A DNA stretch of 64,000 nucleotides from Geitlerinema sp. BBD 1991-9 (GCA_001657325.1 LWRO01000023.1:34168-98167), one strand, 5' to 3'. Positions 9,016 to 19,036 are shown, counted from the first letter of the stretch. Notes: generated from the letters alone by a model not told the origin. Made by a program: numbers and translations.

Positions 9016-10716
9016 ATGTCGAGTAGCTTTGTGCGAAAATTCCTGACCGCAACGCGGGATAAAACCTCAAAATCGATCGAGATTTTTTGGCTCGTTTTCA
9101 GTCTTGTATTTTCCATTGGAACAGCTGTCGCAATTTTTTCAGAAGCATTCGGTCACCAATACGTCTTACAAGACGACGCTCGACAACACGTTTTTTGGAT
9201 GATGCGGTTTGTCGATCCTCAACTGTTTCCAAACGATCTCATTGCGGACTATTTTCAATCGGTTGCACCACTAGGATACTCGACACTTTATCAGGTTGGG
9301 TCAATGCTGGGGCTATCGCCGTTTGTTTTCAGCAAGATTTTACCGGTTATTCTCGGTGCGATCTCAACCGCCTACGGATTCGGCGTCTCGATGCAAATTT
9401 TGCCTGTTCCTTTTGCGGGTTTTGTATCAACGCTCGTTCTCAATCAAACGCTATGGTGTAAAGGCGATCTCATTTCTGCAACACCTCGAGCGTTTCTCTA
9501 TCCGTTGTTCCTTGCCTTTCTTTATTACTTTCTCAAAAAAAGATTAATTGCGACGAGTCTCTCTATTTTTTTAACGGGTCTATTTTATCCACAATATCTC
9601 CTTGTTGAAGGTGGGATTGTCACTTTAAGCACGATCGACTATATCAAAACAAAAAAAAGAATTGATGTCAAGCGTTGCTCAGCTTATTTAGTAATTGTTG
9701 TTGCAATGCTTGTTTTTTATGCTGCCAAGACGAGTGACTTTTCTCCAGTTATTGATGTTGAAACAGCAAAACAGCTACCGGGATTTTTCAAAGGGGGAAG
9801 AATTTATTTTTTTAACGACAATTTTGTGAGATTCTGGACAGTTCATCCTCGAAGTGGATATTTCCCCAAGGGTACGGCAATGACTCTCTGGATTGGATTG
9901 TTGCTGCCTGTTTTGTTGTTGTTTTCTAAAACTTTTAAGCTTCTAAGATGCTATCGATCGAATCAAAAAATACTGCTTCAAATCTTCATCACAGCAACGC
10001 TACTCTTTTTCTTATCTCACGCTTTACTCTTTAAGCTCCACCTTCCCAATCGCTATAGCGGACATACGGGAATTATCGTCCTTTCCTTCGCATCGGGCTT
10101 GGTGATAACAGCCTCGATCGATGCTGCCTTAAACGCTCGAAAGTGGCGATTTCTCAAAACAGGGTTCGCACTCATCGTTTCGCTTTCGATCGCGATTTTC
10201 CCGATTTTTCTCGAAGAGTTTCCTAAGACAAATACGTTGGTTCGCGGCAAAGCCGAAGCACTCTACGAGTTTTTTCAAAAACAGCCCAAGGATATCTCGA
10301 TCGCCTCGATCTCAAAAGAAGCTGACAACCTACCAACATTTGCAAAACGTTCTGTTCTCGTCGCCCAAGAGTACGCAATCCCCTACCATTACGGCTACTA
10401 TCAAAAATTTCGCAAACGAGCTGTTACAGTATTTGAAGCCCAGTACAGCCCAAACTTAGAAACTGTTAAACAGGCGATCGATCGATATGATATCGATTTT
10501 TGGCTGTTGGATTTCAATGCATTTGCCCCTGACTATTTCAGCGATCGACAGTGGGGAAGTCGCTGGCATTTTCAATTCCTCGAACATCCGGAGAGCATCG
10601 TCCGTTTAGAACGGGAAGAAAAACCCGCATTATCATTACTAGAACAGCAGTGTAAAGTCTTTGAAACAGATCTTCATCGGGTTTTGTCTGCATCGTGTAT
10701 TTTGTCGGCGAAGTAA
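9016..10716 (+). CDS. Polytopic membrane protein of unknown family (paralogue 1, GT-C-like)
   Basis: A 566-residue protein I do not recognise. About 10-11 hydrophobic segments fill residues ~20-400, followed by a ~150-residue soluble tail. After the first segment comes a conserved block, EAFGHQYVLQDDARQHVFWM, then LFPNDLIADYFQSVAPLGY. The DD pair there resembles the catalytic acidic residues in the first outer loop of GT-C glycosyltransferases, but that is inference. The tail has the motif YEFFQKQPKDI. The next gene is a full-length paralogue sharing all these blocks and starts one base after this stop. The two GT39-like neighbours downstream suggest a role in surface polysaccharide or glycolipid assembly. 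Confidence 0.72.
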   Translation: MSSSFVRKFLTATRDKTSKSIEIFWLVFSLVFSIGTAVAIFSEAFGHQYVLQDDARQHVFWMMRFVDPQLFPNDLIADYFQSVAPLGYSTLYQVGSMLGLSPFVFSKILPVILGAISTAYGFGVSMQILPVPFAGFVSTLVLNQTLWCKGDLISATPRAFLYPLFLAFLYYFLKKRLIATSLSIFLTGLFYPQYLLVEGGIVTLSTIDYIKTKKRIDVKRCSAYLVIVVAMLVFYAAKTSDFSPVIDVETAKQLPGFFKGGRIYFFNDNFVRFWTVHPRSGYFPKGTAMTLWIGLLLPVLLLFSKTFKLLRCYRSNQKILLQIFITATLLFFLSHALLFKLHLPNRYSGHTGIIVLSFASGLVITASIDAALNARKWRFLKTGFALIVSLSIAIFPIFLEEFPKTNTLVRGKAEALYEFFQKQPKDISIASISKEADNLPTFAKRSVLVAQEYAIPYHYGYYQKFRKRAVTVFEAQYSPNLETVKQAIDRYDIDFWLLDFNAFAPDYFSDRQWGSRWHFQFLEHPESIVRLEREEKPALSLLEQQCKVFETDLHRVLSASCILSAK

Positions 10717-10717
10717 A

Positions 10718-12448
10718 ATGAAAATCGATCGACTCCAAATGTTTCTAACTCGCCCACTTTCCAAAATTCCCCGTACTATAACTAAATTTTGGTTTGCTTT
10801 GAGTCTAGCTTTTACATCATTTTACAGTCTTCCTGTAGTGTCGGAAGCCCTGGGCCATCAATACCTCATCTCTGATGACGGACGACAACATTTATTTTGG
10901 ATGCGGCAATTTCTCGATGCACAACTATTTCCAAACGATTCGATCGCCGATTACTTTCAATCTGTTTCTCCTATAGGTTATGCTTCGTTTTATCGAATAT
11001 TTGCCGCTTTGGGAATCGATCCTTTAGATGTTGCGAGAATCGTACCACTTCCCCTGGCATTAATCGCTGCGAGTTATGCGTTCTGGCTGACATTAGAATT
11101 TTTTCCGATTCCTTCAGCCGGATTTTTGAGCAGCGTGTTGTTCGTGCAAAATCTCTGGATGCGAGACGATCTCGCCTCTGCATCAGCGAGAGCATTTCTA
11201 AGCCCCTTATTTTTGGCATTTCTCTATTATTTAAGTCGCAGAAATTTTTTATTGACTCTTATTACAATTGTCGGGCTGGGTGTGTTTTATCCGCAGTACG
11301 TTCTGGTTTGTGCTGGGGTGTTATGTTTGTTAAACTTCACTCCAGGGGTTTTACCCTCACTCAAACCGAGAAATACGAAGAGATTGAAGGATTTCTCGAG
11401 CGAAAGAGGTTTGGAAATCAAGATTAGCCTGATCCTCTGCATTGCGATCCTCATCCCTTACGCCCTACAATCATCAGAATTCGGAACAGCATTAACCCTT
11501 GCTGAAGCTCGACATCTGCCAGAATTTTATCCAGGTGGACGAACAGCTTACTTTTCAACAGATGTAGGTCGTTTTTGGCTGAGTGGAAGTCGAACGGGAT
11601 TACAAATTCCTCTCGATCCGCCTCTCCTTTGCGCGGGTTTGCTATTCCCAGTCTTAGCTTGGCATTGGTTAAAATATTTTAGAATACTATTCTACTTATT
11701 TTTAAGCAGTATTGGATTGTTTTTTCTCGCTCACCTTTTTGCATTTCGCCTTCACCTCCCGAGTCGCTATACTCAGCACAGCCTAAGAATTGTGATGGCA
11801 ATTTTTGCGGCTACAATGTTAATTATTATATTAGATTGGGGTTTGAGATGCGCCCGAACTAAAATCACTCGCTGGCTCGTTGGGCTTGGGGTTGTCGCCA
11901 TCTTCGGGTATCTCGCACTTTACCCATTTTCCTTGGGAAATTACCCGAAGACAAATTACATTGTTGGCTCTCATCCTAGGCTTTACGAATTTTTCCAGAA
12001 ACAGCCGAAGGACGTTCTCATCGCATCTCTCGCCCCAGAAGCGAACAATCTCCCCGCCTTCGCCCAACGATCGATCCTCGTCGGCTACGAATATGCAATT
12101 CCATTCCATCGCGGTTACTATCAGATCGTTCGACAACGATCGATCGATTTACTGAAAGCTCACTACACTCAAAATCTTGAGGACTTGAGAAACTTTATCG
12201 AAACTTACAAGACTGATTTTTTTATCGTCGATCTCCAAGCTTTTTCTCAAAACTACCTCATCGAGTCGCGGTGGATTCGATCGTATCCTCGAGAAGTCGA
12301 AGCGATTCAACAGCAATTGAAAGCTGGAGAACGCCCCGCATTACAACAGTTCCTCGAAACTTGTCGAGATTTTCAAAGTGAAAACTTAGTAGTTGTTGCA
12401 GGATCGTGTATGGTAAGGACTGAACTGGAGTCTGTTGTGTCGCCATGA
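10718..12448 (+). CDS. Polytopic membrane protein of unknown family (paralogue 2, GT-C-like)
   Basis: A 576-residue tandem paralogue of the preceding gene. Shared blocks are EALGHQYLISDDGRQHLFWM, LFPNDSIADYFQSVSPIGY, RAFLSPLFLAFLYYLSRR, FRLHLPSRYTQHS and YEFFQKQPKDVLIASLAPEA. The start is ATG 10718, one base after the upstream TAA. A longer in-frame reading from 10661 overlaps the upstream gene and is not supported. The stop overlaps the next start (ATGA at 12445), so translation of the following GT39-like gene is probably coupled. The predicted topology matches paralogue 1. Function is unknown; a GT-C-like transferase or glycan-handling membrane protein is the best guess. Confidence 0.72.
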   Translation: MKIDRLQMFLTRPLSKIPRTITKFWFALSLAFTSFYSLPVVSEALGHQYLISDDGRQHLFWMRQFLDAQLFPNDSIADYFQSVSPIGYASFYRIFAALGIDPLDVARIVPLPLALIAASYAFWLTLEFFPIPSAGFLSSVLFVQNLWMRDDLASASARAFLSPLFLAFLYYLSRRNFLLTLITIVGLGVFYPQYVLVCAGVLCLLNFTPGVLPSLKPRNTKRLKDFSSERGLEIKISLILCIAILIPYALQSSEFGTALTLAEARHLPEFYPGGRTAYFSTDVGRFWLSGSRTGLQIPLDPPLLCAGLLFPVLAWHWLKYFRILFYLFLSSIGLFFLAHLFAFRLHLPSRYTQHSLRIVMAIFAATMLIIILDWGLRCARTKITRWLVGLGVVAIFGYLALYPFSLGNYPKTNYIVGSHPRLYEFFQKQPKDVLIASLAPEANNLPAFAQRSILVGYEYAIPFHRGYYQIVRQRSIDLLKAHYTQNLEDLRNFIETYKTDFFIVDLQAFSQNYLIESRWIRSYPREVEAIQQQLKAGERPALQQFLETCRDFQSENLVVVAGSCMVRTELESVVSP

Positions 12449-14007
12449 CATCTCGAACGTTTAGTTTGACTTGGTTACATCGATCGATCGTCTTTATCTT
12501 GATTTGCGGTTTGTTTTTTCGATTTTACAACCTCGATCGAAAAGTCTATTGGTACGACGAAACCATGACATCCTTGCGCGTTGCAGGTTACACGCAAGCA
12601 GAATTTGTCGATCGTGCTTTTACGGGAGAAGTCACCAGCATTGGCGAGCTGCGAAACACCTATCAATACCCAAACGAAACACGTGATTTAAAAGATTCGA
12701 TCGATGCACTTTCTCGACACCCCGAACACTCTCCACTTTACTATATTATTGCTCGCTGGTGGTTACAGCTTTTCGGAAATTCTGTCACAACCATTCGGAG
12801 TTTGTCAGTTGTATTCGGCGTTGCTGCAATTCCTTTAATGTACTGGCTGTGCTGTGAATTATTTTCGCAACCGTTAATATCGTGGCTCGGCGTTGCAATT
12901 TTTTCAATTTCCCCCTTTCACGTTCTCTACGCTCAAGAAGCAAGAGAATATAGCTTATGGACAGTTACGATTTTACTCTCAAGTGCTGTTTTATTGCGAA
13001 CATTGCGGTTTTCTAAGTCCCGTATTTCACTATCTTTGTGGAGTGGGTATGGAGTGACTGTAGCTTTGGGATTGTACGCCCATCCGTTTTCAGCATTTGT
13101 GTTAATCTCTCATGGGTTGTACGTTGTAATCTCTCAGGGATGGAAGCGCTTGCAAAATATCATCGCGTATGGAGGCGCTTCGCTGTTTGGCGTTTTACTA
13201 TTTTCTCCCTGGCTGTATATCGTTCTTCAAAATATGTCGTACTTCGTGCAAAATACGAAAAGTACCATGAATCCTCGTGAAAACTTACATTTGATTTGGG
13301 GGCTAAATCTTCGCAGGATTTTTGTAGATGTCAATCAAGGAATGAGTCCGATCGATCCGACTTTATATCTCGTTCTATTTCTCGTTTTATATGCAATTCT
13401 ATTTTTGCTTCGATCGACACCATCTCAAACCAGCCTGTTTGTTATCCTGTTGATGGGAGTAACCGGAATGGCATTATTAGTTCCCGATATTCTCTTGGGA
13501 GGAAGAAGATCGAACAATCTTCGTTATGTCGTTCCTTGTGTAATTGGTATTCAACTTGCGGTCACTTATTTATTGGGTGTAAAACTTTTAACCTTACGTT
13601 TAGGATTTCGCAGTTACCGTCGCTGGCAATACGCACTTTTGGGATTGTTATTCAGTGGGTTAATTTCCTGTATTGCGAGTTCGCAGGCAGCAGTTTGGTG
13701 GCATAAAAGCTATGCAAAAAGTCGATACAATCCAGCAATTGCAAGCATTATATCTGAATTCGATCGACCTTTATTAATTAGCGACGAAAAGCCGGGTAGG
13801 ATTTTATCTTTGAGTCATCTTCTTTATTCAGATGTAAAACTTCAACTCATTGATAATGCTGACGATCCTGACATTCCCTCAAACTATCAGCCTATTTTTT
13901 TATATCGTCCGTCCGATCGATTACAAACCAGCATCCAACAACAATATAATGCTACGATAGAGCGAGCTTATAAAGGATGGCTCTGGAAATTAAACGAGAA
14001 GGGATAA
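12445..14007 (+). CDS. GT39-like membrane glycosyltransferase
   Basis: A 520-residue polytopic protein. The first outer loop carries YWYDETMTSLRVAGYTQAEF, placing an Asp-Glu pair where GT39/PMT enzymes have their catalytic acid. HPEHSPLYYIIARWW and YAQEAREYSLW are typical of this bacterial family. About eleven hydrophobic segments precede a short C-terminal soluble part. It is translationally coupled to paralogue 2 through an ATGA overlap. It is closely related to the frameshifted gene at 15705-17251, which keeps HPEHPPLYY and YAHEARQYSLW. Family members transfer sugars from polyprenyl-phosphate donors outside the membrane; donor and acceptor are unknown here. A MITE-like repeat separates it from the next gene. 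Confidence 0.83.
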   Translation: MTSRTFSLTWLHRSIVFILICGLFFRFYNLDRKVYWYDETMTSLRVAGYTQAEFVDRAFTGEVTSIGELRNTYQYPNETRDLKDSIDALSRHPEHSPLYYIIARWWLQLFGNSVTTIRSLSVVFGVAAIPLMYWLCCELFSQPLISWLGVAIFSISPFHVLYAQEAREYSLWTVTILLSSAVLLRTLRFSKSRISLSLWSGYGVTVALGLYAHPFSAFVLISHGLYVVISQGWKRLQNIIAYGGASLFGVLLFSPWLYIVLQNMSYFVQNTKSTMNPRENLHLIWGLNLRRIFVDVNQGMSPIDPTLYLVLFLVLYAILFLLRSTPSQTSLFVILLMGVTGMALLVPDILLGGRRSNNLRYVVPCVIGIQLAVTYLLGVKLLTLRLGFRSYRRWQYALLGLLFSGLISCIASSQAAVWWHKSYAKSRYNPAIASIISEFDRPLLISDEKPGRILSLSHLLYSDVKLQLIDNADDPDIPSNYQPIFLYRPSDRLQTSIQQQYNATIERAYKGWLWKLNEKG

Positions 14008-14024
14008 AAAGTCGCAATTGCTTT

Positions 14025-14125
14025 GGGTGCATCTCACTTTTGCGATCGCAACCCCACCCATCCTCCCCTGTCTAAGGGGAGGTACCAAAGGCGAAGGGAT
14101 CGTTCTACGAAATTGAGATGCACCC
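14025..14125. mobile_element. MITE-like element, family A, copy 1
   Basis: A 101-bp element bounded by a 16-bp terminal inverted repeat with one mismatch: GGGTGCATCTCACTTT on the left and the complement of GGGTGCATCTCAATTT on the right. The interior has an unrelated short hairpin (CTCCCC...GGGGAG). It has no coding capacity. It sits in the 169-bp gap between two glycosyltransferase genes of one probable operon. A second, diverged copy lies at 62347-62477. Confidence 0.78.
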
Positions 14126-14176
14126 ATTGCCTTTTGTTTTTAAGATCCATAAACTCGATAATTCCAAGATCTAGAA

Positions 14177-15718
14177 ATGGGGATAACTTCTCAGATAAAT
14201 GCTTGGCAAGAAAAAATACAAACGCGCTATTCTCCTAAATTGCTATCTTGGCTGGCAATTGCTTTTGCTGTTACACTCCGCATCGTTCAGTATTTTCACA
14301 ATCGATCGCTGTGGGCTGATGAAGCTGTATTAGCCTTAAATATTATCGATCGAAACTATCTTCAGCTTCTTCAACCGCTCGATTACAACCAAGGTGCGCC
14401 AATTGGTTTCCTTTGGGTTGAGAAACTGGCGATTCAAGTTTTAGGAGATAGCGAATATGCGTTTCGGCTTTTCCCCTTTCTCTGTGGAATTATCTCGATT
14501 TTTTTGTTTTACGACTTGGCAAAACGCGGCTTAAAGCATTATGGAATTCCCATCGCATTAGCCTTTTTTGGCGTACTCGAATACCTCGTTTACTACACCT
14601 CAGAATTAAAACAGTATTCTAGCGATGTTGCGATTGCATTGGGATTAGCCTGGCTGACACAAGATTTTATTAGGCGAGAACTTACACCCAAATACATCGC
14701 AATTTACGGAATGATAGGAGCTGTTGCGATCTGGTTTTCTCACCCAGCAGTTCTCGTCGCGGGTGGATTTGCCATCTTTTCGCTTGTCAAAGTTTGGAAA
14801 ACTCGAGAATTCAAAAAACTGCCACAGCTTTTCGCAATTTTTGCGACTTGGGGAGTCAGCTTTATCAGTTTTTACCTCGTTTCAATTCAATCACTCGCGG
14901 CTAATGAAACCTTGAGGGAATCCTGGCGAAAGGCTTTCCCGTCTGAATTGACAGATATCAACTGGTTAGTCGATAAATGGCAGGATTTATTTCAAAATCC
15001 CTTGGGTTTTGAAAAATCGCTTGTCAATTTGGGGATTGCTGTATTTTTTATCGGTATATTTTCGTTGTTTCGCCGTCACCGTCAAACGCTCGCATTCGTT
15101 TCGTCACCCATCCTCGCCACTCTTCTTGCTACCTATCTCCATCAATATCCGTTCCGCAATCGCTTACTACTCTTTCTCATACCGTTTATCATTTTACTTT
15201 TTGCTGAAGGAATTTATTATATTGGCAAGAAAACTTACTTAAAATTTTCTGCTCTTCCCACAATCCTCATTTTCGGGTTGTTCGCTATCGCGCCGTTGTC
15301 TCATTCGATCGAGTTACTCAGCAATCCTATCGAACGTGAAGAAATTCGTCCAGTTCTTACTTATATTAAGGAACATAAAAAGCCGGGAGATCTTTTATAT
15401 ATTTTTCAACGAGGTGAATATCAGTTTCAATATTACGCGCCAAAATTCGGATACGCAGAAGGAGATTATATTGTCGGTGTTGACGATCTAGAAGATGGAA
15501 AAGAAGTATCGTCAGAAGAGTGGGAGCGCTATACTGCAGATTTCGATGCGTTACAGGGAAATCCTCGGGTTTGGCTGTTGTTCTCTCACGTCGATAAATT
15601 TGATGAAGAACGAGAACGGGTTTTAGGATATATTGACAGTTTAGGAACGAAGCTCGATCGATTCGATCGAACAGGTGCATTTGTTTGTCTTTACGATTTT
15701 AGCAATGAAGCTCAATAA
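14177..15718 (+). CDS. GT39-like membrane glycosyltransferase (second subtype)
   Basis: A 513-residue polytopic protein. SLWADEAVLALNII after the first hydrophobic segment gives the acidic catalytic-type motif of GT-C enzymes. LVYYTSELKQYSSDV is the pattern usual for the bacterial GT39-like family. About ten hydrophobic segments reach residue ~380 and a soluble tail ends the protein. It is more distant from the 12445 gene than that gene is from the 15705 one. Its stop lies 14 bases inside the next gene, so the two are probably cotranslated. The specific sugar is unknown. Confidence 0.8.
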   Translation: MGITSQINAWQEKIQTRYSPKLLSWLAIAFAVTLRIVQYFHNRSLWADEAVLALNIIDRNYLQLLQPLDYNQGAPIGFLWVEKLAIQVLGDSEYAFRLFPFLCGIISIFLFYDLAKRGLKHYGIPIALAFFGVLEYLVYYTSELKQYSSDVAIALGLAWLTQDFIRRELTPKYIAIYGMIGAVAIWFSHPAVLVAGGFAIFSLVKVWKTREFKKLPQLFAIFATWGVSFISFYLVSIQSLAANETLRESWRKAFPSELTDINWLVDKWQDLFQNPLGFEKSLVNLGIAVFFIGIFSLFRRHRQTLAFVSSPILATLLATYLHQYPFRNRLLLFLIPFIILLFAEGIYYIGKKTYLKFSALPTILIFGLFAIAPLSHSIELLSNPIEREEIRPVLTYIKEHKKPGDLLYIFQRGEYQFQYYAPKFGYAEGDYIVGVDDLEDGKEVSSEEWERYTADFDALQGNPRVWLLFSHVDKFDEERERVLGYIDSLGTKLDRFDRTGAFVCLYDFSNEAQ

Positions 15719-17251
15719 TTCGTTCGATCGACTGTTAAAATTTATCTGTATCACAGTTATCGTTATTGGAGTTTTCTATCGCGTCACCAATTTAGGATTT
15801 AAATTTTATTGGGGAGATGAAGTTCGCACGTCGATGCGAATTTCAGGATATACAGAAGAACAAGTCGTTAAAACGAGCTATACTGGAAATGTTTTGGCAT
15901 TCGCTCAATTACAGCATTACCACTATCCCCACGAAGAGCGATCGATTTCTAATACACTTTCGGCTTTAGCCCACCATCCCGAACATCCCCCTTTATATTA
16001 TCTTTCAGCTCGGATTTGGGTGCAGTTTTGGATGCAGTGGTTTGAAGATTCAATTGCCGTAACGCGAAGTCTCTCAGCATTCTTTAGTGTTTTAGCAATT
16101 CCCTGTGTATTTTGGTTGTGTCGAGAGTTGTTTGCTTCGCCGAGAGTTGCATGGATTACAACGGCACTTATTGCTATTTCTCCATTACATATTCTATACG
16201 CTCACGAGGCGAGACAGTATAGTTTATGGACGCTGACAACGCTGTTTTCGAGTGCAGTGTTAATTCGATCGATCCGTGTTTGTTCTGTCAAGTCTTGGGG
16301 AATATATTCGATTAGCATTGCAATGGGTTTGTATTCCCATCTGTTTTTTACATTCGTTTCGATCGCTCACGGAATTTACATCTGGGGGACAGAGGGGGTT
16401 CACCGCAGTAAAGTTGTCGTTTCTTATCTTGTCTCCAGTGCGATCGGCTGGCTTCTGTTTTCGCCGTGGATTTTTATTATTTTAACTAAAGCCTCGAGAA
16501 CCAGTGAGGCGATCGATGAAGGAGAGTCGAGTGTTGAAGTTTCATTTTTGATTTATCGTTGGCTTCGCAATTTAAATCGAGTTTTTTTGACAGTAATTTG
16601 GGTAATCTCAATTTTATTTTGGCGCTCTTTGTTGTTTATGCACTTTATATTTTAATACGAGAAACACCTAAAATGGTTTGGCTTTTAGTATTGGCGATCG
16701 TTGGAACGAATGCCCTAGCACTCATGATTCCTGACGTTTTATTTGGTTCCCGTCGATCGGCAGGATTGCGATATTTATTTGCTGCATATACAGGAATTCA
16801 AATTGCTGTTGGCTACTTGTTTTCGACAAAATTACAATCGTTAAAGGTTTGGCAGCAGCAAGCCTGGCGAGTTATTTTTATTTTATTTTTAACAGTTGGA
16901 ACAGTTGCAGGCGCGATCGATCTTCAAAAAGAAGTGACTTGGAACAAGAGTGACGACAAAGCAAAATTTTATATTCCAGCCGCTGAAAACATCGATCGAT
17001 CGACCGATCCACTCTTGATTACAGCTGCCGATCCAGTGCAAGTTTTAACCTTGAGTTATCGCGTCAAACCCGAAACAAAATTTCAATTGTTGCCAGACGA
17101 TAAAATTCAGACAATCCCAAAAGATCGATCGATATTTTTGTTTAATCCCTCAGAGCGTTTAAAACAAAAGATTGAAAATTTGGCAAATGGAACTCTCGAA
17201 CTCGTCGAAAACCGTAAGGACGAATTAAAATTATGGAAACTAGATCGATAA
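15705..17251 (+). pseudogene. GT39-like membrane glycosyltransferase, frameshifted in a T tract
   Basis: This is one gene split into two frames. The first reading, from ATG 15705, encodes a GT39-like N-terminus (FYWGDEVRTSMRISGYTEEQV, HPEHPPLYYLSARIW, YAHEARQYSLW) and stops at 16655. The second frame carries the remainder (DSNLGNLNFILALFVVYAL through FGSRRSAGLRYLF to the stop at 17251) and aligns with the C-terminal half of the 12445 paralogue. Reading passes between frames at a run of seven T (16582-16588); one extra T restores a 515-residue protein. Nothing else is damaged. It is a recent mutation, a phase-variable tract or a sequencing error. The start overlaps the upstream gene by 14 bases. 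Confidence 0.85.
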
Positions 17252-17292
17252 AAACATTACTGCACAAGACTTGCACGAACAAAAAATAAGTT

Positions 17293-17330
17293 AAATCCGG
17301 GGTTTTTGTTAATAAAAAAACCCCGGATTT
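17293..17330. terminator. Strong hairpin terminator after the glycosyltransferase cluster
   Basis: A perfect 15-bp stem (AAATCCGGGGTTTTT and its complement) with a short AT loop, 42 bp after the last stop codon. It is flanked by A/T-rich sequence on both sides and could act in either direction, though only plus-strand genes are adjacent. Confidence 0.8.
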
Positions 17331-17406
17331 AAAAAATTTACTAAAATCGAATAAAATGATTTTTTGAATTGAATTTAACAAGTCAAAATATTTCGATAAA
17401 AAATAC

Positions 17407-17440
17407 GAATTTTCTAGAATTTAAAAATTCTAGAAAATTC
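17407..17440. repeat. Perfect 15-bp inverted repeat
   Basis: GAATTTTCTAGAATT is followed by TAAA and its exact reverse complement. It is very AT-rich with no T tail, so it is unlikely to be an ordinary terminator. It lies 200 bp upstream of the peroxidase pair. A cruciform, a protein-binding palindrome or a repeat remnant are all possible. Confidence 0.7.
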
Positions 17441-17641
17441 AAAATGCCTGCAAATCGAAATATCTAGAATGTAACGAAGAACTTTGAGAATTTTCAAGAT
17501 ATTTCTTTTAATTTGTGACAACTCGAGTCATTCCAACCGTTACGAATTTTGAAACTCGACGATCGAACGTCCGGAGTGAGGCTAAGTTGGAAGCGAAATA
17601 AGGAATAGGCCCCTTCTATTTTTTAACTTTTCGACCCAACT

Positions 17642-19036
17642 ATGCGAAACGCCTCGATCGCGCTGCTGTGTGCAGCCTCCTTTACCCTTACCTCACCGCT
17701 TCTCGCCATAGAACCCCAGGAAACTGCAACGATGAGCGAACCCACAGACGAACGAATCGCAGCATATGACCGTTACCGTCAAGTTATCGATCGAACCACC
17801 CAGATGGTTGGCGATAATACAGCACAGGCCCTCGTTCGCGATTACGGCTTCAATATCGTTAACGTGATGTGGGAAGACACGGGACGGTATGACAACTCCG
17901 CAGTCGGCCCCAACATCAGCGATTTAACCATTCAAGTGCAACAGTACAACCCCCACAGCAACCAGTACGAACTGCACCTGATGCCAGTCATTCGCTATCC
18001 CAACTTTACAGATTTTACCGCCGACATTCCCATCGATCGATTTTCGCTCCTTGTTGGAAACGAAAAAGGCGAATCCTTAAACCGCGTTTCCTTAAGCGAA
18101 GTCCTCGACAACCTGCGCGACTACCTCAGCGAACCCGATTCTTGGGAGAGTGAAAATACCTCCCTCCTCGCCGAACGGGATACTCACGTTCTCGTCAGCG
18201 CACAAGCGTGTTTTCTCCCCATCCCGCAAGGAGATAAAGCACAATTTAACCCCGTTCTCTTCAACTACCAGTCTTACCAAGGCGATCCCGCCGTTTTAAC
18301 CCTCCTCGCGACCCGAGAAGGAACCAGCGTCACCATCATCGACAACGTTCGCGACGCTTTTGAAGCCGGCCCCACTTGGGGACAACGACTGTTCTTCAAC
18401 CAAGACGGCGAACGAGCCAGCCTCACCGGACAGCGTTTGAGTGACTTTCAAACCGAAACCGCCGAATCTAGAGAATCGAACGAACCCGTCGACGAACCCA
18501 CCACTGAAGCCGCCGGACAGTCAGGATTAAACATGGTGATGGTGATTCAAGTTCCCTTGAAACAGAAGTACCCCATGCAATTCGACGACACGATCCTCGC
18601 CGCACCCATGGAAGCAGAGGCGACTCGCGGGCCTGTAGAAAGTGACGTAGAAGATGCGGTCATCGGCCACGGAGACGTGGAAGGCCCGTTTACGGAAATC
18701 GACGGACTCGCCATCGAACGCGATCCCGATTTCCCCATTCGCGTCACCGTCCAGTTTTACAAAGCCACCAGTAACGGGATCGTCTCCGTGGACGATCTCG
18801 ATGACATTCACGAACAAATTACCCGCGTTTATGTAGATGCAGATTACGTCGGAAGCCTCGTTGTCGATGGCGAAACCGATCGACCGACGGAATATCAAGG
18901 CTCGCACCAAGAACCTGAAGATTGGTGGGATGTTTTCTGGGAACGCCACCGTCAAAATACAGGACAAACTCCTGCAGAAACTCTGGAAATGCTGCGCCGT
19001 CTGTTTAACCAAAATCGCATTCCCGAGGATGTATGA
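17642..19036 (+). CDS. Secreted protein of unknown family, coupled to the haem peroxidase
   Basis: A 464-residue protein with a Sec-type signal peptide (short basic start, hydrophobic core, likely cleavage after SPLLA near residue 22). No family is recognised. It is acidic, has no further membrane segment, and carries a Glu/Pro/Thr-rich linker at ~275-300 that separates two folded halves. Its TGA overlaps the ATG of the peroxidase gene (ATGA at 19033-19036), so the two are almost certainly cotranslated at a fixed ratio. It could be a partner, chaperone or substrate of the peroxidase. The two proteins appear to use different export routes, because the peroxidase has RTX repeats and no signal peptide. 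Confidence 0.75.
   Translation: MRNASIALLCAASFTLTSPLLAIEPQETATMSEPTDERIAAYDRYRQVIDRTTQMVGDNTAQALVRDYGFNIVNVMWEDTGRYDNSAVGPNISDLTIQVQQYNPHSNQYELHLMPVIRYPNFTDFTADIPIDRFSLLVGNEKGESLNRVSLSEVLDNLRDYLSEPDSWESENTSLLAERDTHVLVSAQACFLPIPQGDKAQFNPVLFNYQSYQGDPAVLTLLATREGTSVTIIDNVRDAFEAGPTWGQRLFFNQDGERASLTGQRLSDFQTETAESRESNEPVDEPTTEAAGQSGLNMVMVIQVPLKQKYPMQFDDTILAAPMEAEATRGPVESDVEDAVIGHGDVEGPFTEIDGLAIERDPDFPIRVTVQFYKATSNGIVSVDDLDDIHEQITRVYVDADYVGSLVVDGETDRPTEYQGSHQEPEDWWDVFWERHRQNTGQTPAETLEMLRRLFNQNRIPEDV

Larger units (their letters stand above)
17252..17641. other. AT-rich intergenic region closing the glycosyltransferase cluster
   Basis: A 390-bp gap with no gene. It holds a strong terminator hairpin (17293-17330) and a perfect 15-bp inverted repeat (17407-17440), both listed separately. 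The last ~100 bases must carry the promoter of the peroxidase pair; no clear box is visible. Confidence 0.6.
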
